Shown: in pieces, positions 8,987-18,560 of the stretch
Position numbering within the stretch: the stretch's first letter is position 1
Layout: every line of letters starts with the position of its first letter
Source of the DNA: Streptomyces mirabilis
GTDB taxonomy: Bacteria > Actinomycetota > Actinomycetes > Streptomycetales > Streptomycetaceae
Direction of reading: 5' to 3'
DNA: 64,000 nt
NCBI RefSeq assembly: GCF_039503195.1
Contig: NZ_JBCJKP010000002.1
Coordinates: 1 to 64,000 of the forward strand
The notes under the pieces: model-generated
The model's database searches: none
Told to the model about the DNA's origin: nothing
What the model saw: the letters and a program-made list of their open reading frames with translations, nothing else
Translations under genes and position numbers: made by a program

Positions 8987-10075
8987 GTGCGAGCAGCAGT
9001 TCTGACGCAGTTCGGTGCCCCGCTCACGGTGCGGGAGGTACCCGACCCCGAGGCTGGCGGCGGCGAGGTGGTGGTCGAGGTCCTCGCCGCCAGCGTGGCG
9101 CCCTACGCGGCCGAGGTCTTCAGCGGCGAGCGGACCTACCCCCTGGTCCCGCCCGTCGTGCCCGGGATCGGCGGCGTGGGACGGGTCGTCCACGTGGGCC
9201 CGGACGCCACCCGGCTGCGCCCCGGCGACCTGGTGTGGTGCGACTCGACGGTGCGCTCGCGGGACGACGCCCTGACGCCCGACATCACGCTCCAGGGCTG
9301 GAGCTCCCGCGGCGAGGGCGGCGCGCGCCTCGCCCGGTACCTGCATGACGGATCGTACGCCGAGCTCATGCGGGTCCCGACGGAGAACGTCTTCCCGCTC
9401 CCCGCAGCGGCGGGGGACGACCCGGCCCGCTGGGCCGCACTCGGCGTGCACGTCATCCCTTACGGCGGGCTGCTGGCCGGCGGGCTCGCAGCCGGTGAGA
9501 CGCTGCTCGTCAATGGGGCCACCGGCAATCTCGGCAGCAGTGCGGTCGCGGTCGCGCTCGCCATGGGGGCGGGCCGCGTGGTCGCCCCAGGCCGCAACCA
9601 GGCCGCGCTCGACCTCCTCGCCGACCGGTTCGGTCCGCTCGTGCGCCCGGTCCCTCTCACCGGGGACGAGGCCGGCGACCGCGCGGCGATGTCCGCGGCG
9701 GCCGACGGCCCGATCGACATGGTGATCGACCTGCTACCGCCGAGCGCACCCAGCTCGGCAGCGCGCATGGCAGCCATGACCGTGCGCGAATACGGCCGCG
9801 TCGTTCTCATGGGCGGCGTCGGCATGCTCGGTGGCGACGACCTCGCACTCCCGTACCCATGGATCATGCGCAACTCGATCACCGTGCGCGGCCAGTGGAT
9901 GTACCCGCGTACAGCGATCGTCGGCATCATCCGGCTCCTCGCTTCGGGCACCCTGGACCTCGCCCCCGAACGGGTCCGGTCGTTCGGCCTCAGCGCCGTC
10001 AACGACGCCGTCACGTACGCCGCCTCACATGGTGGCCCGTTCGACCGCACCACCCTCACCCCACCGGCTCGCTGA
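8987..10075 (+). CDS. Quinone oxidoreductase-type dehydrogenase (MDR)
   Basis: A 362-residue medium-chain dehydrogenase. GTG 8987 follows ACGGAGGT. An N-terminal GroES-like domain (REVPDPEAGGGEVVVEVLAA) precedes a Rossmann fold with LLVNGATGNLGSSAVAVALA. The catalytic zinc GHE motif is replaced by GIGGVG, so it belongs with zinc-independent quinone oxidoreductases rather than alcohol dehydrogenases. It is expressed divergently from the LysR gene, its probable regulator. Substrate unknown. Confidence 0.85.
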   Translation: MRAAVLTQFGAPLTVREVPDPEAGGGEVVVEVLAASVAPYAAEVFSGERTYPLVPPVVPGIGGVGRVVHVGPDATRLRPGDLVWCDSTVRSRDDALTPDITLQGWSSRGEGGARLARYLHDGSYAELMRVPTENVFPLPAAAGDDPARWAALGVHVIPYGGLLAGGLAAGETLLVNGATGNLGSSAVAVALAMGAGRVVAPGRNQAALDLLADRFGPLVRPVPLTGDEAGDRAAMSAAADGPIDMVIDLLPPSAPSSAARMAAMTVREYGRVVLMGGVGMLGGDDLALPYPWIMRNSITVRGQWMYPRTAIVGIIRLLASGTLDLAPERVRSFGLSAVNDAVTYAASHGGPFDRTTLTPPAR

Positions 10076-10270
10076 GAAGCTGTATGCATACCGATCAGCG
10101 GGCTCGGGATTCGAACAAGAATCCTGATCGGATGATGCCGCCCGGCCTCGGCGAGGTCAGTGGTGCCGGGAGGGTACGTCTCGACATCGGCAAGGGTGGC
10201 CGCGCCGGCCGCGACATCGACGATGCTGTGCGGCCGGCACGTTTCGCACGCCTCGGTGACGTGCACGACC

Positions 10271-10534
10271 GCATCGCAATGGGTAACCCGGGGTCGGGTC
10301 GGAACTGGTGGACGGGATCGAGTGCCTGACGGTGAACTTGTCGGCGCCGATACGGACTTCCTTGACCACCGCGCGCAGGACGCGCTGACGTTCGAGGACC
10401 GAGGTGGTCCGGGCGCTCTCACGCAGCCGGGCCAGGAAGCCCTCCAGGTTCTCGGCGAGCCTGAGGTAGGCCTGCTGGTCGACGAGCTGGGCGGCCAGGG
10501 CGTCCGGCTGGCCGTGCAGGTTCTGTGAGCGCGC
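10271..10534 (-). pseudogene. Serine recombinase C-terminal fragment
   Basis: The frame contains AYLRLAENLEGFLARLRESA and RQRVLRAVVKEVRIGADKF with TVRHSIP, the coiled-coil end typical of large serine recombinases. The catalytic serine domain is absent. The adjoining minus-strand frame (CDAVVHVTEACETCRPHSIV) may belong to another unidentified broken gene. Confidence 0.65.
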
Positions 10535-10660
10535 CTGGGAAGGCTGTGCTGTCGCGAGGTGTCGCGGATGTGGTGGACGAACCTGCGTGTGGAACAAAAT
10601 CGCACCCGGGCAGCGCAACCGCCTGTGACGCATTGGTGTCCGTGCAGCGACAACTTCGCC

Positions 10661-11638
10661 TTACCGCTCCTTCGCGTTGGCTGGGCGCGCTGTGCTGAAG
10701 CGGCGCTGATAGGCGGCGGGGCTGAGCGACAATTTCCTCACGAAAACTCTCCGCATACTTTCGTAATTCGGGAATCCGGCAAGGGATGCCGTCTGCGTCG
10801 CGGTATGCCCTTGGTCGAGTAGAGCTTTGGCCATGTCGAAGCGGATCATCTCCACGTACCGGGCCGGCGTGGTGGACAGCTCGTCGCGAAAGAGCCGCGT
10901 GAGATGTCGAGGGCTCACATTGAGGTGCTTGGCTAGTTCGCCGAGTGAGTGGTTTCCCCCGGGATTCGCCGTGATCAAGTCGGTGATTCTGCGGAGGGCC
11001 GGAGATCGGGGCGGCGGTCCTTGCAGCGGCGCGGAGAACTGTGACTGGCCGCCCGAACGCTGCAAATAGACCACCAGGGCGCGGGCGACGTCGCGGGTCA
11101 GATCAGGGCCGTGATCCTCCTCAACGAGTGCCAGTGCCAGGTCGATTCCGGCGGTCACACCCGCCGAGGTGTAGATGGTGCCGTCACGGACGTAGATCGC
11201 GTCGGGTTCGACGCGGCTGGCCCGGCAGCGGGCGGCGAGCTCGTGCGCGACCTTCCAGTGCGTGGTGGCGCGCTTGCCGTCCAGGAGGCCGGCGGCGCCG
11301 AGGATGAATGCTCCGGTGCAGATGGACGCGACCCGGCCGGCCCGGCCCGCCAGCGTTCGCGTGGCCTCGATCAGATCACGGGGCACAGGTGTGCGCGGGT
11401 AGAGGTCTGCGCCGGCCACCAGGAACGTGTCAGGGGCAGACTCCGTGGCGGCGGCGTCGACCGCGATCCGGATCCCGATGGACGAGGTGACATCGGCACC
11501 GGTCGGTGACACCAGCACGATCTTGTAGTCGGCACCGAGCCGGTTCGCTTCCCCGAATACCTCCGCGGGGCCGACGACGTCCAGGAGTTTGACCCCGTCA
11601 TAGACGAGGATCGCAACCCGATGCGTGGCGGAGCCCAC
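10661..11638 (-). CDS. GlxA family AraC-type regulator
   Basis: An N-terminal DJ-1/PfpI-like domain (HRVAILVYDGVKLLDVVGPA; SICTGAFILGAAGLLDG with the conserved cysteine region) is joined to a C-terminal AraC double HTH (LGELAKHLNVSPRHLTRLFR and ASLAGFPNYESMRRVF). GlxA-type proteins are transcription factors whose DJ-1 domain senses small molecules. I place the start at GTG 11638 because longer starts add a low-complexity tail with no Shine-Dalgarno. It diverges from the HD-domain/MFS pair at 11776, which it may control. Confidence 0.82.
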   Translation of the reverse strand: MGSATHRVAILVYDGVKLLDVVGPAEVFGEANRLGADYKIVLVSPTGADVTSSIGIRIAVDAAATESAPDTFLVAGADLYPRTPVPRDLIEATRTLAGRAGRVASICTGAFILGAAGLLDGKRATTHWKVAHELAARCRASRVEPDAIYVRDGTIYTSAGVTAGIDLALALVEEDHGPDLTRDVARALVVYLQRSGGQSQFSAPLQGPPPRSPALRRITDLITANPGGNHSLGELAKHLNVSPRHLTRLFRDELSTTPARYVEMIRFDMAKALLDQGHTATQTASLAGFPNYESMRRVFVRKLSLSPAAYQRRFSTARPANAKER

Positions 11639-11775
11639 AACCCCGCTGCCCGCCTGTCCGGATTCAGGTGACTCCTGGCCGGACCGAGGGAGCGCCGGAC
11701 GCCGGGTGGTTGGCAGTGTGGAAGACGGACGCACCGTCCATTCGTAACACACCGATATCGGAAGGAGCAGAGGTC

Positions 11776-12414
11776 ATGAGCGAGATCATCGCGGGGGTAG
11801 AGATTCCTGAAACGGCGGCGGTCGCCGAGGCCACCCGCCTCATGCAGGAGATGACCAGCCCCCTCATCTACCACCACTCCCGGCGCGTTTTCGTCTTCGG
11901 CGCCATGCATGCTCACAGGCTCGGCCTGGAGCCCGACCCGGAGCTTCTCTACCTGTGCGCCATGTTTCACGACACCGGCCTCTTGACGCCGTTTTCCGAC
12001 GTTGAGCAGCGCTTCGAGGTCGATGGAGCCGACCACGCACGCAAGTTCATGCTCGACCGCGGTTTCCCGGCCACGGCCGCCGACGTGGCGTGGACGGCGA
12101 TCGCGCTGCACACGACCCCGGGAATTCCCGGGCGGATGGGCCCGGAGATCGCCATCACGAATCTGGGGGTTCTGACCGACGTGCTCGGCCTGGGCCTGGA
12201 TGAGCTGGATCGCAGCCAGGTGGACGAGATCACCGCCGTTCATCCGCGGGGTGACTTCAAGAACGAGTTTTTGCAGGCCTTCGTCGAGGGACTCAAGCAC
12301 CGCCCGGAGACCACGAACGGAACCGTGAATTCGGATGTGCTGGAGCATTTCATTCCCGGCTTCCAGCGCACAACCACGGTCGAGCGCATCATGGGCGCTC
12401 CCTGGCCGAGCTGA
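11776..12414 (+). CDS. HD domain protein, cyanamide hydratase-like
   Basis: A 212-residue all-alpha HD protein. The metal site is visible as SPLIYHHSRRVFVFG, CAMFHDTGLL and AIALHTTPGIPG. Length and the SPLIYHHSxRV start match the family related to yeast cyanamide hydratase Ddi2/3, which hydrates cyanamide to urea; isocyanide-hydrating relatives also exist. ATG 11776 follows GAAGGAGCAGAGG. It lies 25 bp upstream of an MFS exporter and divergent from a GlxA regulator, which fits a small detoxification operon. The substrate is an inference. Confidence 0.75.
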   Translation: MSEIIAGVEIPETAAVAEATRLMQEMTSPLIYHHSRRVFVFGAMHAHRLGLEPDPELLYLCAMFHDTGLLTPFSDVEQRFEVDGADHARKFMLDRGFPATAADVAWTAIALHTTPGIPGRMGPEIAITNLGVLTDVLGLGLDELDRSQVDEITAVHPRGDFKNEFLQAFVEGLKHRPETTNGTVNSDVLEHFIPGFQRTTTVERIMGAPWPS

Positions 12415-12439
12415 TCAAGGCGCCGTAAAAGGCAACGTG

Positions 12440-13711
12440 ATGAAACGTGTGAGTGGCCCTCGCGAGGGGCGTCGTCTCGGGCGAGGTGCGGCCTTCGCCG
12501 TGCTGGCCTGCGCCAATGTGGTGATGATGGCCACGGCAAGCGCACCGTCACCAATCTACCCGCTGTACCGGGAGCGTTGGGGCCTGTCGGTCACGATGCT
12601 GACAGTGATCTTCGCCGTGTATGTCGTGGGTCTGCTCGGCGCCCTGCTGATGGTCGGATCGCTGAGTGACCAGCTGGGTCGCCGCCCGGTGCTGGTCGCC
12701 GCCCTTCTGGTGGCGGCGACCAGCACGGCGATCTTCTGGACGGCCGACGGCGTCGTCTCCCTCCTGATCGCCCGGGTGGTGCAGGGCATCGCCACGGGGA
12801 CGGCCACGGGCACTCTTGCCGCCGGACTGGTCGAGCTCTCACCCAAGAGACGTCCGCATCTGGGGCCCACGACAACAGCGGTGGGCACGAGTATCGGCAT
12901 GGCCACCGGCGCCGGTGTGGTGGGGCTGCTGGTTCAGTCGACCTCACGCCCCGATGCGTATGTCTTTCCCGTTCTGACGCTGACCTTCGTCGTTCTGGCC
13001 GCGGTCGTCCTCACGATCCCTGAGACACTCGTCCCGCGAGCGGTGGGACTGGCGTCGTTGCGACCCAGAGTCCGGGTTCCTCGGGAAGCCCGGCCGGAGT
13101 TCTTCGCCTCCGTTCCCGCCCTCGTCGCGGGGTGGTCCGTCACGGGCCTGTTCCTCGCGCTCACTCCGTCCCTGGTGAGCAATGTCCTGCATGTGCGGTC
13201 CGGCGCTGCGGGCGGGCTCAGCATCGCGGCGCTGTTTGTGGCCAACAGCGTGGGCGGGTTGTGGTCCGTTCGGCATGCGGCTCGGCTCGCCACCTTGCTG
13301 GGGGCGGTTCTCCTGACTCTGGGTGCGTCCGGGCTGGCGGTGGCCATCGCTGTTGCTTCGCCGGCCGTATACGCGGGCGGATCGGTCGTCGCGGGGCTGG
13401 GCGTCGGCCTGACGTTCAACGGCAACCTCCGCGCCATCAGCGCGGTCACCACCGTGAAGTCGCGGTCGGAGGTCTTCTCGGCCGTCTACGTGATCAGCTA
13501 TGCGGCGTTGAGTCTTCCGGCCCTCGCGGCCGGGCTCGCGGCGCCCTCATGGGGGCTGGAGACCACGGGCTATCTGTACGTCGGCTTCGTCGGGGCGCTG
13601 TCCTTGGGTGCGGCCCTGCGCGCCGGACGATCACGTGCTCACAGGCCCACCGGCGATCCGATACGCGCGGGCTGGGAAAGCGGACCTCGCAGCGAACGGT
13701 CCCGCTGCTGA
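12440..13711 (+). CDS. MFS transporter
   Basis: A 423-residue major facilitator with about 12 membrane segments. The signature loop GSLSDQLGRRPVLVAALLVA lies between segments 2 and 3, and PSPIYPLYRERWGLS is typical of drug-efflux-like MFS in actinomycetes. It starts 25 bp after the HD protein and is probably cotranscribed with it. Direction is presumably export by family; substrate unknown. Confidence 0.85.
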   Translation: MKRVSGPREGRRLGRGAAFAVLACANVVMMATASAPSPIYPLYRERWGLSVTMLTVIFAVYVVGLLGALLMVGSLSDQLGRRPVLVAALLVAATSTAIFWTADGVVSLLIARVVQGIATGTATGTLAAGLVELSPKRRPHLGPTTTAVGTSIGMATGAGVVGLLVQSTSRPDAYVFPVLTLTFVVLAAVVLTIPETLVPRAVGLASLRPRVRVPREARPEFFASVPALVAGWSVTGLFLALTPSLVSNVLHVRSGAAGGLSIAALFVANSVGGLWSVRHAARLATLLGAVLLTLGASGLAVAIAVASPAVYAGGSVVAGLGVGLTFNGNLRAISAVTTVKSRSEVFSAVYVISYAALSLPALAAGLAAPSWGLETTGYLYVGFVGALSLGAALRAGRSRAHRPTGDPIRAGWESGPRSERSRC

Positions 13712-13876
13712 GCGCGCCGCACGCCCTACGTCGGCACCATCCCCAAAGCAGCTTGATCAGGACTTACGGCTGTCGTGTCGGAGCGGGTCGGCTCGCTTCT
13801 GCGGAGCTGTCTTCGAAGATCCTGAGATCGAAATAGCTGCGCTACATCCGCAAGCTGGAGGAAGGTTGCGATCTGT

Positions 13877-14767
13877 ATGGGTGACGGGCATGGGCCCGGA
13901 CGGTGTAAGCAGGAGGACCCGCTCGGAGCCGAATGGGAGAGGCACCGGCCCGCGGTCTTCGGTGTGGCCTACCGACTGCTGGGGACTGTGGCTGATGCCG
14001 AGGATGTCACCCAGGACGTGTGGCTGCGGGCGGCCGGAGCGGATCTGCAGGACGTCGATGATCTGCGGGCCTGGCTGGTGACGGTGGCCGCGCGACGAGC
14101 GTACGACATTCTCAAGAGCGCCCGCTTCCGCCGGGAGACCTATGTCGGGCCGTGGCTGCCGGAGCCGCTGCTGACAGGGCCGGACGCGTCGCAGCCGGTA
14201 CTCGTCGACGAGTCCGTCAGCTCGGCGATGCTCCTGATCATGGAAGAGCTGAGCCCGCCGGAGCGGGTGGCCTTCGTCCTGCACGATGTCTTCGGCCTGG
14301 AGTTCGGCCGGATCGCCGAAGTGCTGGACGTCTCCGTGCCGGGTGCCCGGCAGCTCGCCTCGCGGGCACGACGGCGGGTGGCCAAGACAAAGCAGTCCAC
14401 GCCGCAGGCGTCGAAGGCGGAGCGCGAACGGGTCCTCACGGTCTTCCGCGCCGCCTACGAGGCCGGGGACCTGGCCGGCCTGGTCAGGCTCCTCCACCCA
14501 GACGCCGTCTACGTCACCGACGGCGGCGGCAAGGCCTTGGCGGCACGCAAGCTCATTCACGGCGGCGAGCGCGTCGCCGAGGTCATGGTGCGTACGGGGC
14601 GCCAGTGGCACCCGGACCGCATCGATTTCGCCGAGGTCGGCGGCGAGCTCGCGTTCGTTTTCCACCGGGAAGGCCGGGTCTACTCCGTCGACACGGTCCA
14701 GATCACAGGCGATCTGATCACCGCGTACCGCAGGGTCCTCAATCCCGACAAACTCGTGCACGTCTGA
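13877..14767 (+). CDS. ECF41-family sigma factor (SigJ-like)
   Basis: A 296-residue sigma factor with region 2 (HRPAVFGVAYRLLGTVADAE, DVTQDVWLR), region 4 (ELSPPERVAFVLHDVFGLEF, GRIAEVLDVSVPGARQLASRAR) and a C-terminal SnoaL-like domain of about 100 residues. ECF41 factors use this extension as an internal regulator instead of a classical anti-sigma factor. The family is known to sit beside carboxymuconolactone decarboxylase, oxidoreductase or epimerase genes, and here an oxidoreductase relic, a cupin and an AhpD-like gene follow. The ECF41 promoter signature lies three bases beyond its stop codon. Confidence 0.9.
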   Translation: MGDGHGPGRCKQEDPLGAEWERHRPAVFGVAYRLLGTVADAEDVTQDVWLRAAGADLQDVDDLRAWLVTVAARRAYDILKSARFRRETYVGPWLPEPLLTGPDASQPVLVDESVSSAMLLIMEELSPPERVAFVLHDVFGLEFGRIAEVLDVSVPGARQLASRARRRVAKTKQSTPQASKAERERVLTVFRAAYEAGDLAGLVRLLHPDAVYVTDGGGKALAARKLIHGGERVAEVMVRTGRQWHPDRIDFAEVGGELAFVFHREGRVYSVDTVQITGDLITAYRRVLNPDKLVHV

Positions 14768-14769
14768 GC

Positions 14770-14796
14770 TGTCACACACGTGGGGGTCACCTCGTC
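14770..14796 (+). promoter_or_regulatory. ECF41-type promoter TGTCACA-N16-CGTC
   Basis: TGTCACA at 14770-14776 is followed after exactly 16 bases by CGTC at 14793-14796. This is the consensus I recall for ECF41 sigma factors. It points downstream toward the oxidoreductase relic, cupin and AhpD genes, so the sigma factor next door very likely drives them. Confidence 0.75.
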
Positions 14797-14947
14797 TCCC
14801 TGGTGAGAACGCACAACGGGCGACGAAGGAAGACGCCAGAGCAGGTGAGATCGATCATGCGGCACGGCATACATCCACCTGCAGCCGCTATGAGCCCTGC
14901 GCGCGAGCGCTGTGCGCTCGGGTCGCCCCTCCGTAGTAAGGACCTGT

Positions 14948-15120
14948 ATGCAAGCCATCACTGTGCGAGACCGTGACTCACCGATCTCGCAGCGCGGCTG
15001 AGAGACGGCCGGCTCAAGCCGTTCGTCGGTGCTGTGCGGCCGCTCGCCGAAGCGCCCTCCGCCTTCGCCCCCGGCAAGCGCACCCCAGGCAAGACGATCA
15101 TCCGCGTCACGGCAGGCAAC
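14948..15120 (+). pseudogene. Zinc-type alcohol dehydrogenase with internal deletion
   Basis: ATG 14948 begins MQAITVRDRDSP, the start of a medium-chain dehydrogenase. Within about 30 bases, in another frame, the sequence becomes the end of the same family (LRDGRLKPFVGAVRPLAEAP, then KTIIRVT). Roughly 270 codons between the two have been lost. It was probably the oxidoreductase target gene of the ECF41 factor. Confidence 0.7.
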
Positions 15121-15145
15121 GGAAGGCTGAATCAGGAGACCCATC

Positions 15146-15628
15146 GTGATCGGAATGCGGATCGCCGCCGGCCTCCTGGCCGGCGCCACGCTGACGGCGG
15201 CCACGGCCTGCTCGACCTCCAACCAGCCCGCCCACGCCACGCGGCCGGCCACCGCCGTGGCATCACCTGCGGCCATGGCATCGACACGCCCCGCCGAAAC
15301 CCTCAAGCGGCTGCTCCAGCAGGCCCTTCCGAATGTGAAGGGCAAGACGTTCATCTCGGTGATCGTCGACTTCCCGCCCAACACACGCGCGATGCCGCAC
15401 CGGCACGGCCAGGCGTTCGTCTACGCCTACGTCCTGGAAGGCACCGTGCGCAGCCAGCTCGCAGGCAAGCCGGTGAGTACCTACGACCAGGGCGACAACT
15501 GGGTCGAGCCGCCGGGTGCGCACCACCTCCTCACCGAGAACACCAGCCGGACCAAACAGGCCAGGCTCCTGGTCGTCTTCGTCTCCAACACCGGAGAAAA
15601 GCTCAAGGTCAACGACCCGGCGTGGTAG
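15146..15628 (+). CDS. Cupin-domain lipoprotein
   Basis: The 160-residue product has a lipoprotein signal peptide (MIGMRIAAGLLAGATLTAAT then ACS as lipobox) and a cupin fold. PHRHGQAFVYAYVLEGTVRS gives cupin motif 1 with histidines, and PPGAHHLLTENTS gives motif 2. GTG 15146 follows CAGGAG. It is presumably a membrane-anchored extracytoplasmic metal-binding protein. It lies between the ECF41 promoter and the AhpD-like gene and is probably part of that regulon. Confidence 0.82.
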   Translation: MIGMRIAAGLLAGATLTAATACSTSNQPAHATRPATAVASPAAMASTRPAETLKRLLQQALPNVKGKTFISVIVDFPPNTRAMPHRHGQAFVYAYVLEGTVRSQLAGKPVSTYDQGDNWVEPPGAHHLLTENTSRTKQARLLVVFVSNTGEKLKVNDPAW

Positions 15629-15753
15629 CCCGGGGCACGCAGCGGACGGCAACCGCCCCGCCCAACACTCGGCCCCTGCCAAACACACCCGACCGGCCAC
15701 CCCCACGCACGCCAAGTGCGCGGCGCAGGCCACCCGAACGAATCGAAGGAGTC

Positions 15754-16212
15754 ATGACCGACCCCCAGCGCGTCAACATCGGCAAGCAGCACCCGGCCGC
15801 CTACAAGACCCTCATCGCCCTGTCGTCACAGGTGGAAGAGGCCGCCGCCGCAGCGGGCCTCGACCCGCTCCTGGTCGAGCTGTTGAGGATCCGCACCTCT
15901 CAGATCAACGGCTGCGCATTCTGCCTGCGCATGCACACCCGCGACGCCCTCAAGAAGGGCGAAAACCCCGACCGGATCGCCGTGCTGCCCGCCTGGGCAG
16001 AAACCGGCTACTTCTCCGAGACCGACCGCGCCGCCCTCCGCCTGGCCGAGGCGATCACACGCGTGCCGGACGGACACGTCAGCGACGAGGACTTCAACGC
16101 CGCCGCGTCCATACTCGCCCCAGACCAGGTCTCGGCAATCGCCTGGCTGGCAACAGTGATGAACGCCTTCAACCGCGTCGCGATCACCAGCCGCTACCCC
16201 GTCGGCAACTGA
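15754..16212 (+). CDS. Carboxymuconolactone decarboxylase/AhpD-like protein
   Basis: A complete 152-residue AhpD-fold protein. SQINGCAFCLRMHTRDALKK carries the redox CxxC and the adjacent histidine, so it is more likely a peroxidase-type protein than a true decarboxylase. ATG 15754 follows GAAGGAG. It is the last gene of the ECF41 cluster, consistent with the known association. A close paralogue lies at 23549-24022 on the other strand and a third, broken copy near 28.8 kb. Confidence 0.9.
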   Translation: MTDPQRVNIGKQHPAAYKTLIALSSQVEEAAAAAGLDPLLVELLRIRTSQINGCAFCLRMHTRDALKKGENPDRIAVLPAWAETGYFSETDRAALRLAEAITRVPDGHVSDEDFNAAASILAPDQVSAIAWLATVMNAFNRVAITSRYPVGN

Positions 16213-16575
16213 CACCGGCGGTGATACGGGCCCGCGAAGCCTCCACCGTCGTGAAGGTGATGGCGGAATCACTCGGGCAGCTTGTGCGAGCTGCCCCGGC
16301 CCACACAAGCGCGGAGGCGTCCGACGGCGTACGCGCACGGGGAACGGCCAGGGGAGCCAGGCTGAGCCGCTCGTCCATGTCGAGGCGGAAGGTGCCGTAC
16401 GAGTTGACGAGGTATCAGAACAGAGCGGCCAGGCCGCGCCGGTCCATCCGATCTTGAGCAGTGATAGTCGAACGTGGTTCCCGGTGGGGTGATCCTCGTC
16501 GGACGAGAGCACATGGAGAGGGGGCCTCCTGAACAGCTCGTGGGTGTCGAATCCATAGAGCGTCAGGAGACCCCT
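16213..16575. other. Gene-free stretch before IS5 copy
   Basis: No gene is recognised. A minus-strand frame (YGTFRLDMDERLSLAPLAVP) looks protein-like but is short and unassigned. The IS5 element's left end probably lies near 16505-16570. Confidence 0.3.
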
Positions 16576-17492
16576 GTGCTGCAGTCTTCAGTGTCGGCGG
16601 CCGGGCGGTCCAACCCGGCTCCTCCATCCTGTGATTGCCTCGCGCATGTGTACGGCAACGCGGCTGACTGGCCCCAGCGGCCGCGTCGGTATCCGTCGGA
16701 CTTGACGGATACCGAGTGGGCGGCGATCCGGCCGCTGCTGCCGCTGCCGGGCTGGCTGCGCGGCCGGGGCGGCCGGCCGGAGGGGTACTGCCACCGGGCC
16801 ATGCTCGATGCCATCCGGTATCTCGTGGACAACGGGATCAGTGGCGCGCGATGCCCGCCGACTTCCCGCCGTGGAACCGCATCTACGCATTCTTCCGCCG
16901 CTGGCGGGACAACTTGCTGGTCAAGGAGTTCCACGACCGGTTGCGCGCGAGGGTCCGCCAGGAGCTGGGGCGGGATGCGGAGCCGACAGCCGCAGTGATC
17001 GACTCGCAGTCCGTCAAAGCGGATGCTGTCGTCGGCTCCGACAGCCGCGGCTTCGACGGCGGCAAGCTGATCAACGGCCGCAAGCGGCATGTCGTGGTCG
17101 ACACGCTCGGCCTGCTGCTGAGCGTGATGGTCACCGCCGCGGACACCGGTGACCGCATCGCCGCCCAGGTGCTGCTCGGGCAGGTCGCCGACGTGCACCA
17201 CCGGCTGGAACTGGTCTGGGCCGACGGCGGCTACACCGGCCCCCTCGTCCAGTACTGCCTGGCCACGCTCGCCCTGGACCTGGCGATCGTCAAACGCAGC
17301 GACGACGTGCGCGGCTTCGTGGTGCTGCCCAAGCGGTGGCTCGTCGAGCGCCTGTTCGCCCACCTGATGCGCACCCGCCGCCTGGCACGCGACTACGAAC
17401 GCCACACCACCAGCGCCGAGGCGATGATCTACTGGTCGATGACCCTGCTCATGACCCGCCGCCTGGCCCGGCCACACCCGCAGCGAGCGTGA
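16576..17492 (+). pseudogene. IS5-family transposase, frameshifted
   Basis: A nearly full-length IS5 transposase. The N-terminal domain (DLTDTEWAAIRPLLPLPGW; YCHRAMLDAIRYLVDNGI) precedes the DDE core: AVIDSQSVKADAVVGSDSRG, LVWADGGYTGPL and WLVERLFAHLMRTRRLARDY. At about 16841 an A is missing (ATCAGTGG where ATCAAGTGG is expected), which shifts the frame. GTG 16576 follows CAGGAGAC. Otherwise well preserved, so the insertion appears recent, or the missing base is a read error. Confidence 0.8.
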
Positions 17493-17984
17493 ACCGGCCC
17501 GGCTGCCGCTCGGCCAGCCAGCCCCGCGCGACCAGACGTTTCGCCTTCGACCGCAGTGCCTCCACCCGTGCCGGCACCACGTCCATGCCGAACACGGCGG
17601 CCATCTCCTGGCAGGTCAGCGGCCCTTGACGGAGCCGGTTCCGGTCCGCGAGCGCCTGCAGGATGCGCTGGTAGTCCACCAACAGCACCGACCAGGCCAG
17701 CCCCTGGCGCCACATGGGCACCTGCGACTTCGGCTTCACCGCATCCCGCGGCGCCGAGGGCGCATCCGCACCCCGCACATCCGGCGTGACCTCCGTGCCG
17801 GCGGTGCCGCAGCCGTCCGGAGCCAGCACCGCATCGACCCGCCTGCGGGCGATCACCCACTCCTGGCATTCCTGCTCGGCCGCGGCCAGTCGGCCTGGAT
17901 ACGGTCGGCCTCTTCCCGCAGCCCGTCCACACGACGGCAAGCACCCAGCTCACGCTGTTCCAACAGCCCAATCACCGACGGCAC
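17449..17984 (-). pseudogene. Winged-helix/coiled-coil protein of unknown role, frameshifted
   Basis: Two frames combine into about 178 residues: a coiled-coil start (VIGLLEQRELGACRRVDGLR; EEADRIQA) and a C-terminal winged-helix-like part (LTCQEMAAVFGMDVVPARVE, KRLVARGWLAERQPGRF). One base is missing near 17890. I recognise this as a recurring Streptomyces hypothetical often found beside transposases, but I know no function. It overlaps the IS5 3' end, consistent with insertion next to it. Confidence 0.5.
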
Positions 17985-18267
17985 CCACGACCTCCCGGGG
18001 AGCGACAGCCCGACAGGCCACTACTCCCACGGCGCCGCCGACCCTACGCCCGACCAGCGGAAACGCAGCCCTCAAGCCCGGAAAGACAACAGCTTCTCAC
18101 CCATATGCCGCGCTGGCGCTGAGGGCAGTCACCATGGCGCCCCACGGTGGGCACGTCGCCCGCCGAGTGATCCAAACGAATCGGCTTAGTCGGGATTGAG
18201 GGGGGACTGCAGGTTGACGGCCAGGGTGTGCAGCACAGGAATGTCGGGGAGGGAGACGCTCACCGTC

Positions 18268-18510
18268 ATGATCACCACAGACATGACGAACATTCAGCTG
18301 GTGAAGTCGTTGGAGCGGTACGACGGCAATGTGGGTGAGAGACCGGCTGCCACCCTGCCCTGGGTGGTTCTCGATGGGGCGGGGCGGGAGATCACGCCGA
18401 CAAGCGAGTTCCTAGGGGAATTACTGGCGTGCGGCAACACTCCGGCTTCCTGCCGCTCCTATGCCTTTGACCTGCTGCGCTGGTTCCCTTCAGTACGACA
18501 TCCCTGGTGA
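18268..18510 (+). pseudogene. Tyrosine recombinase N-terminal fragment
   Basis: MTNIQLVKSLERYDGNVGER and LLACGNTPASCRSYAFDLLR match the SAM-like N-terminal domain of integrases of the XerC/phage type. The sequence breaks off after RWF and no catalytic domain follows. Confidence 0.55.
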
Positions 18511-18560
18511 GAGGCGGGCTGAGCCGATCGGCGTGACGATGAGGGCGGAGGTGTTTTCGC

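Noticed and set aside
10082..10091. GTATGCATAC palindrome as another operator of the MarR set
   Set aside because: It lacks the GAG/CTC arms, is only 10 bp and lies after a gene end far from the cluster.
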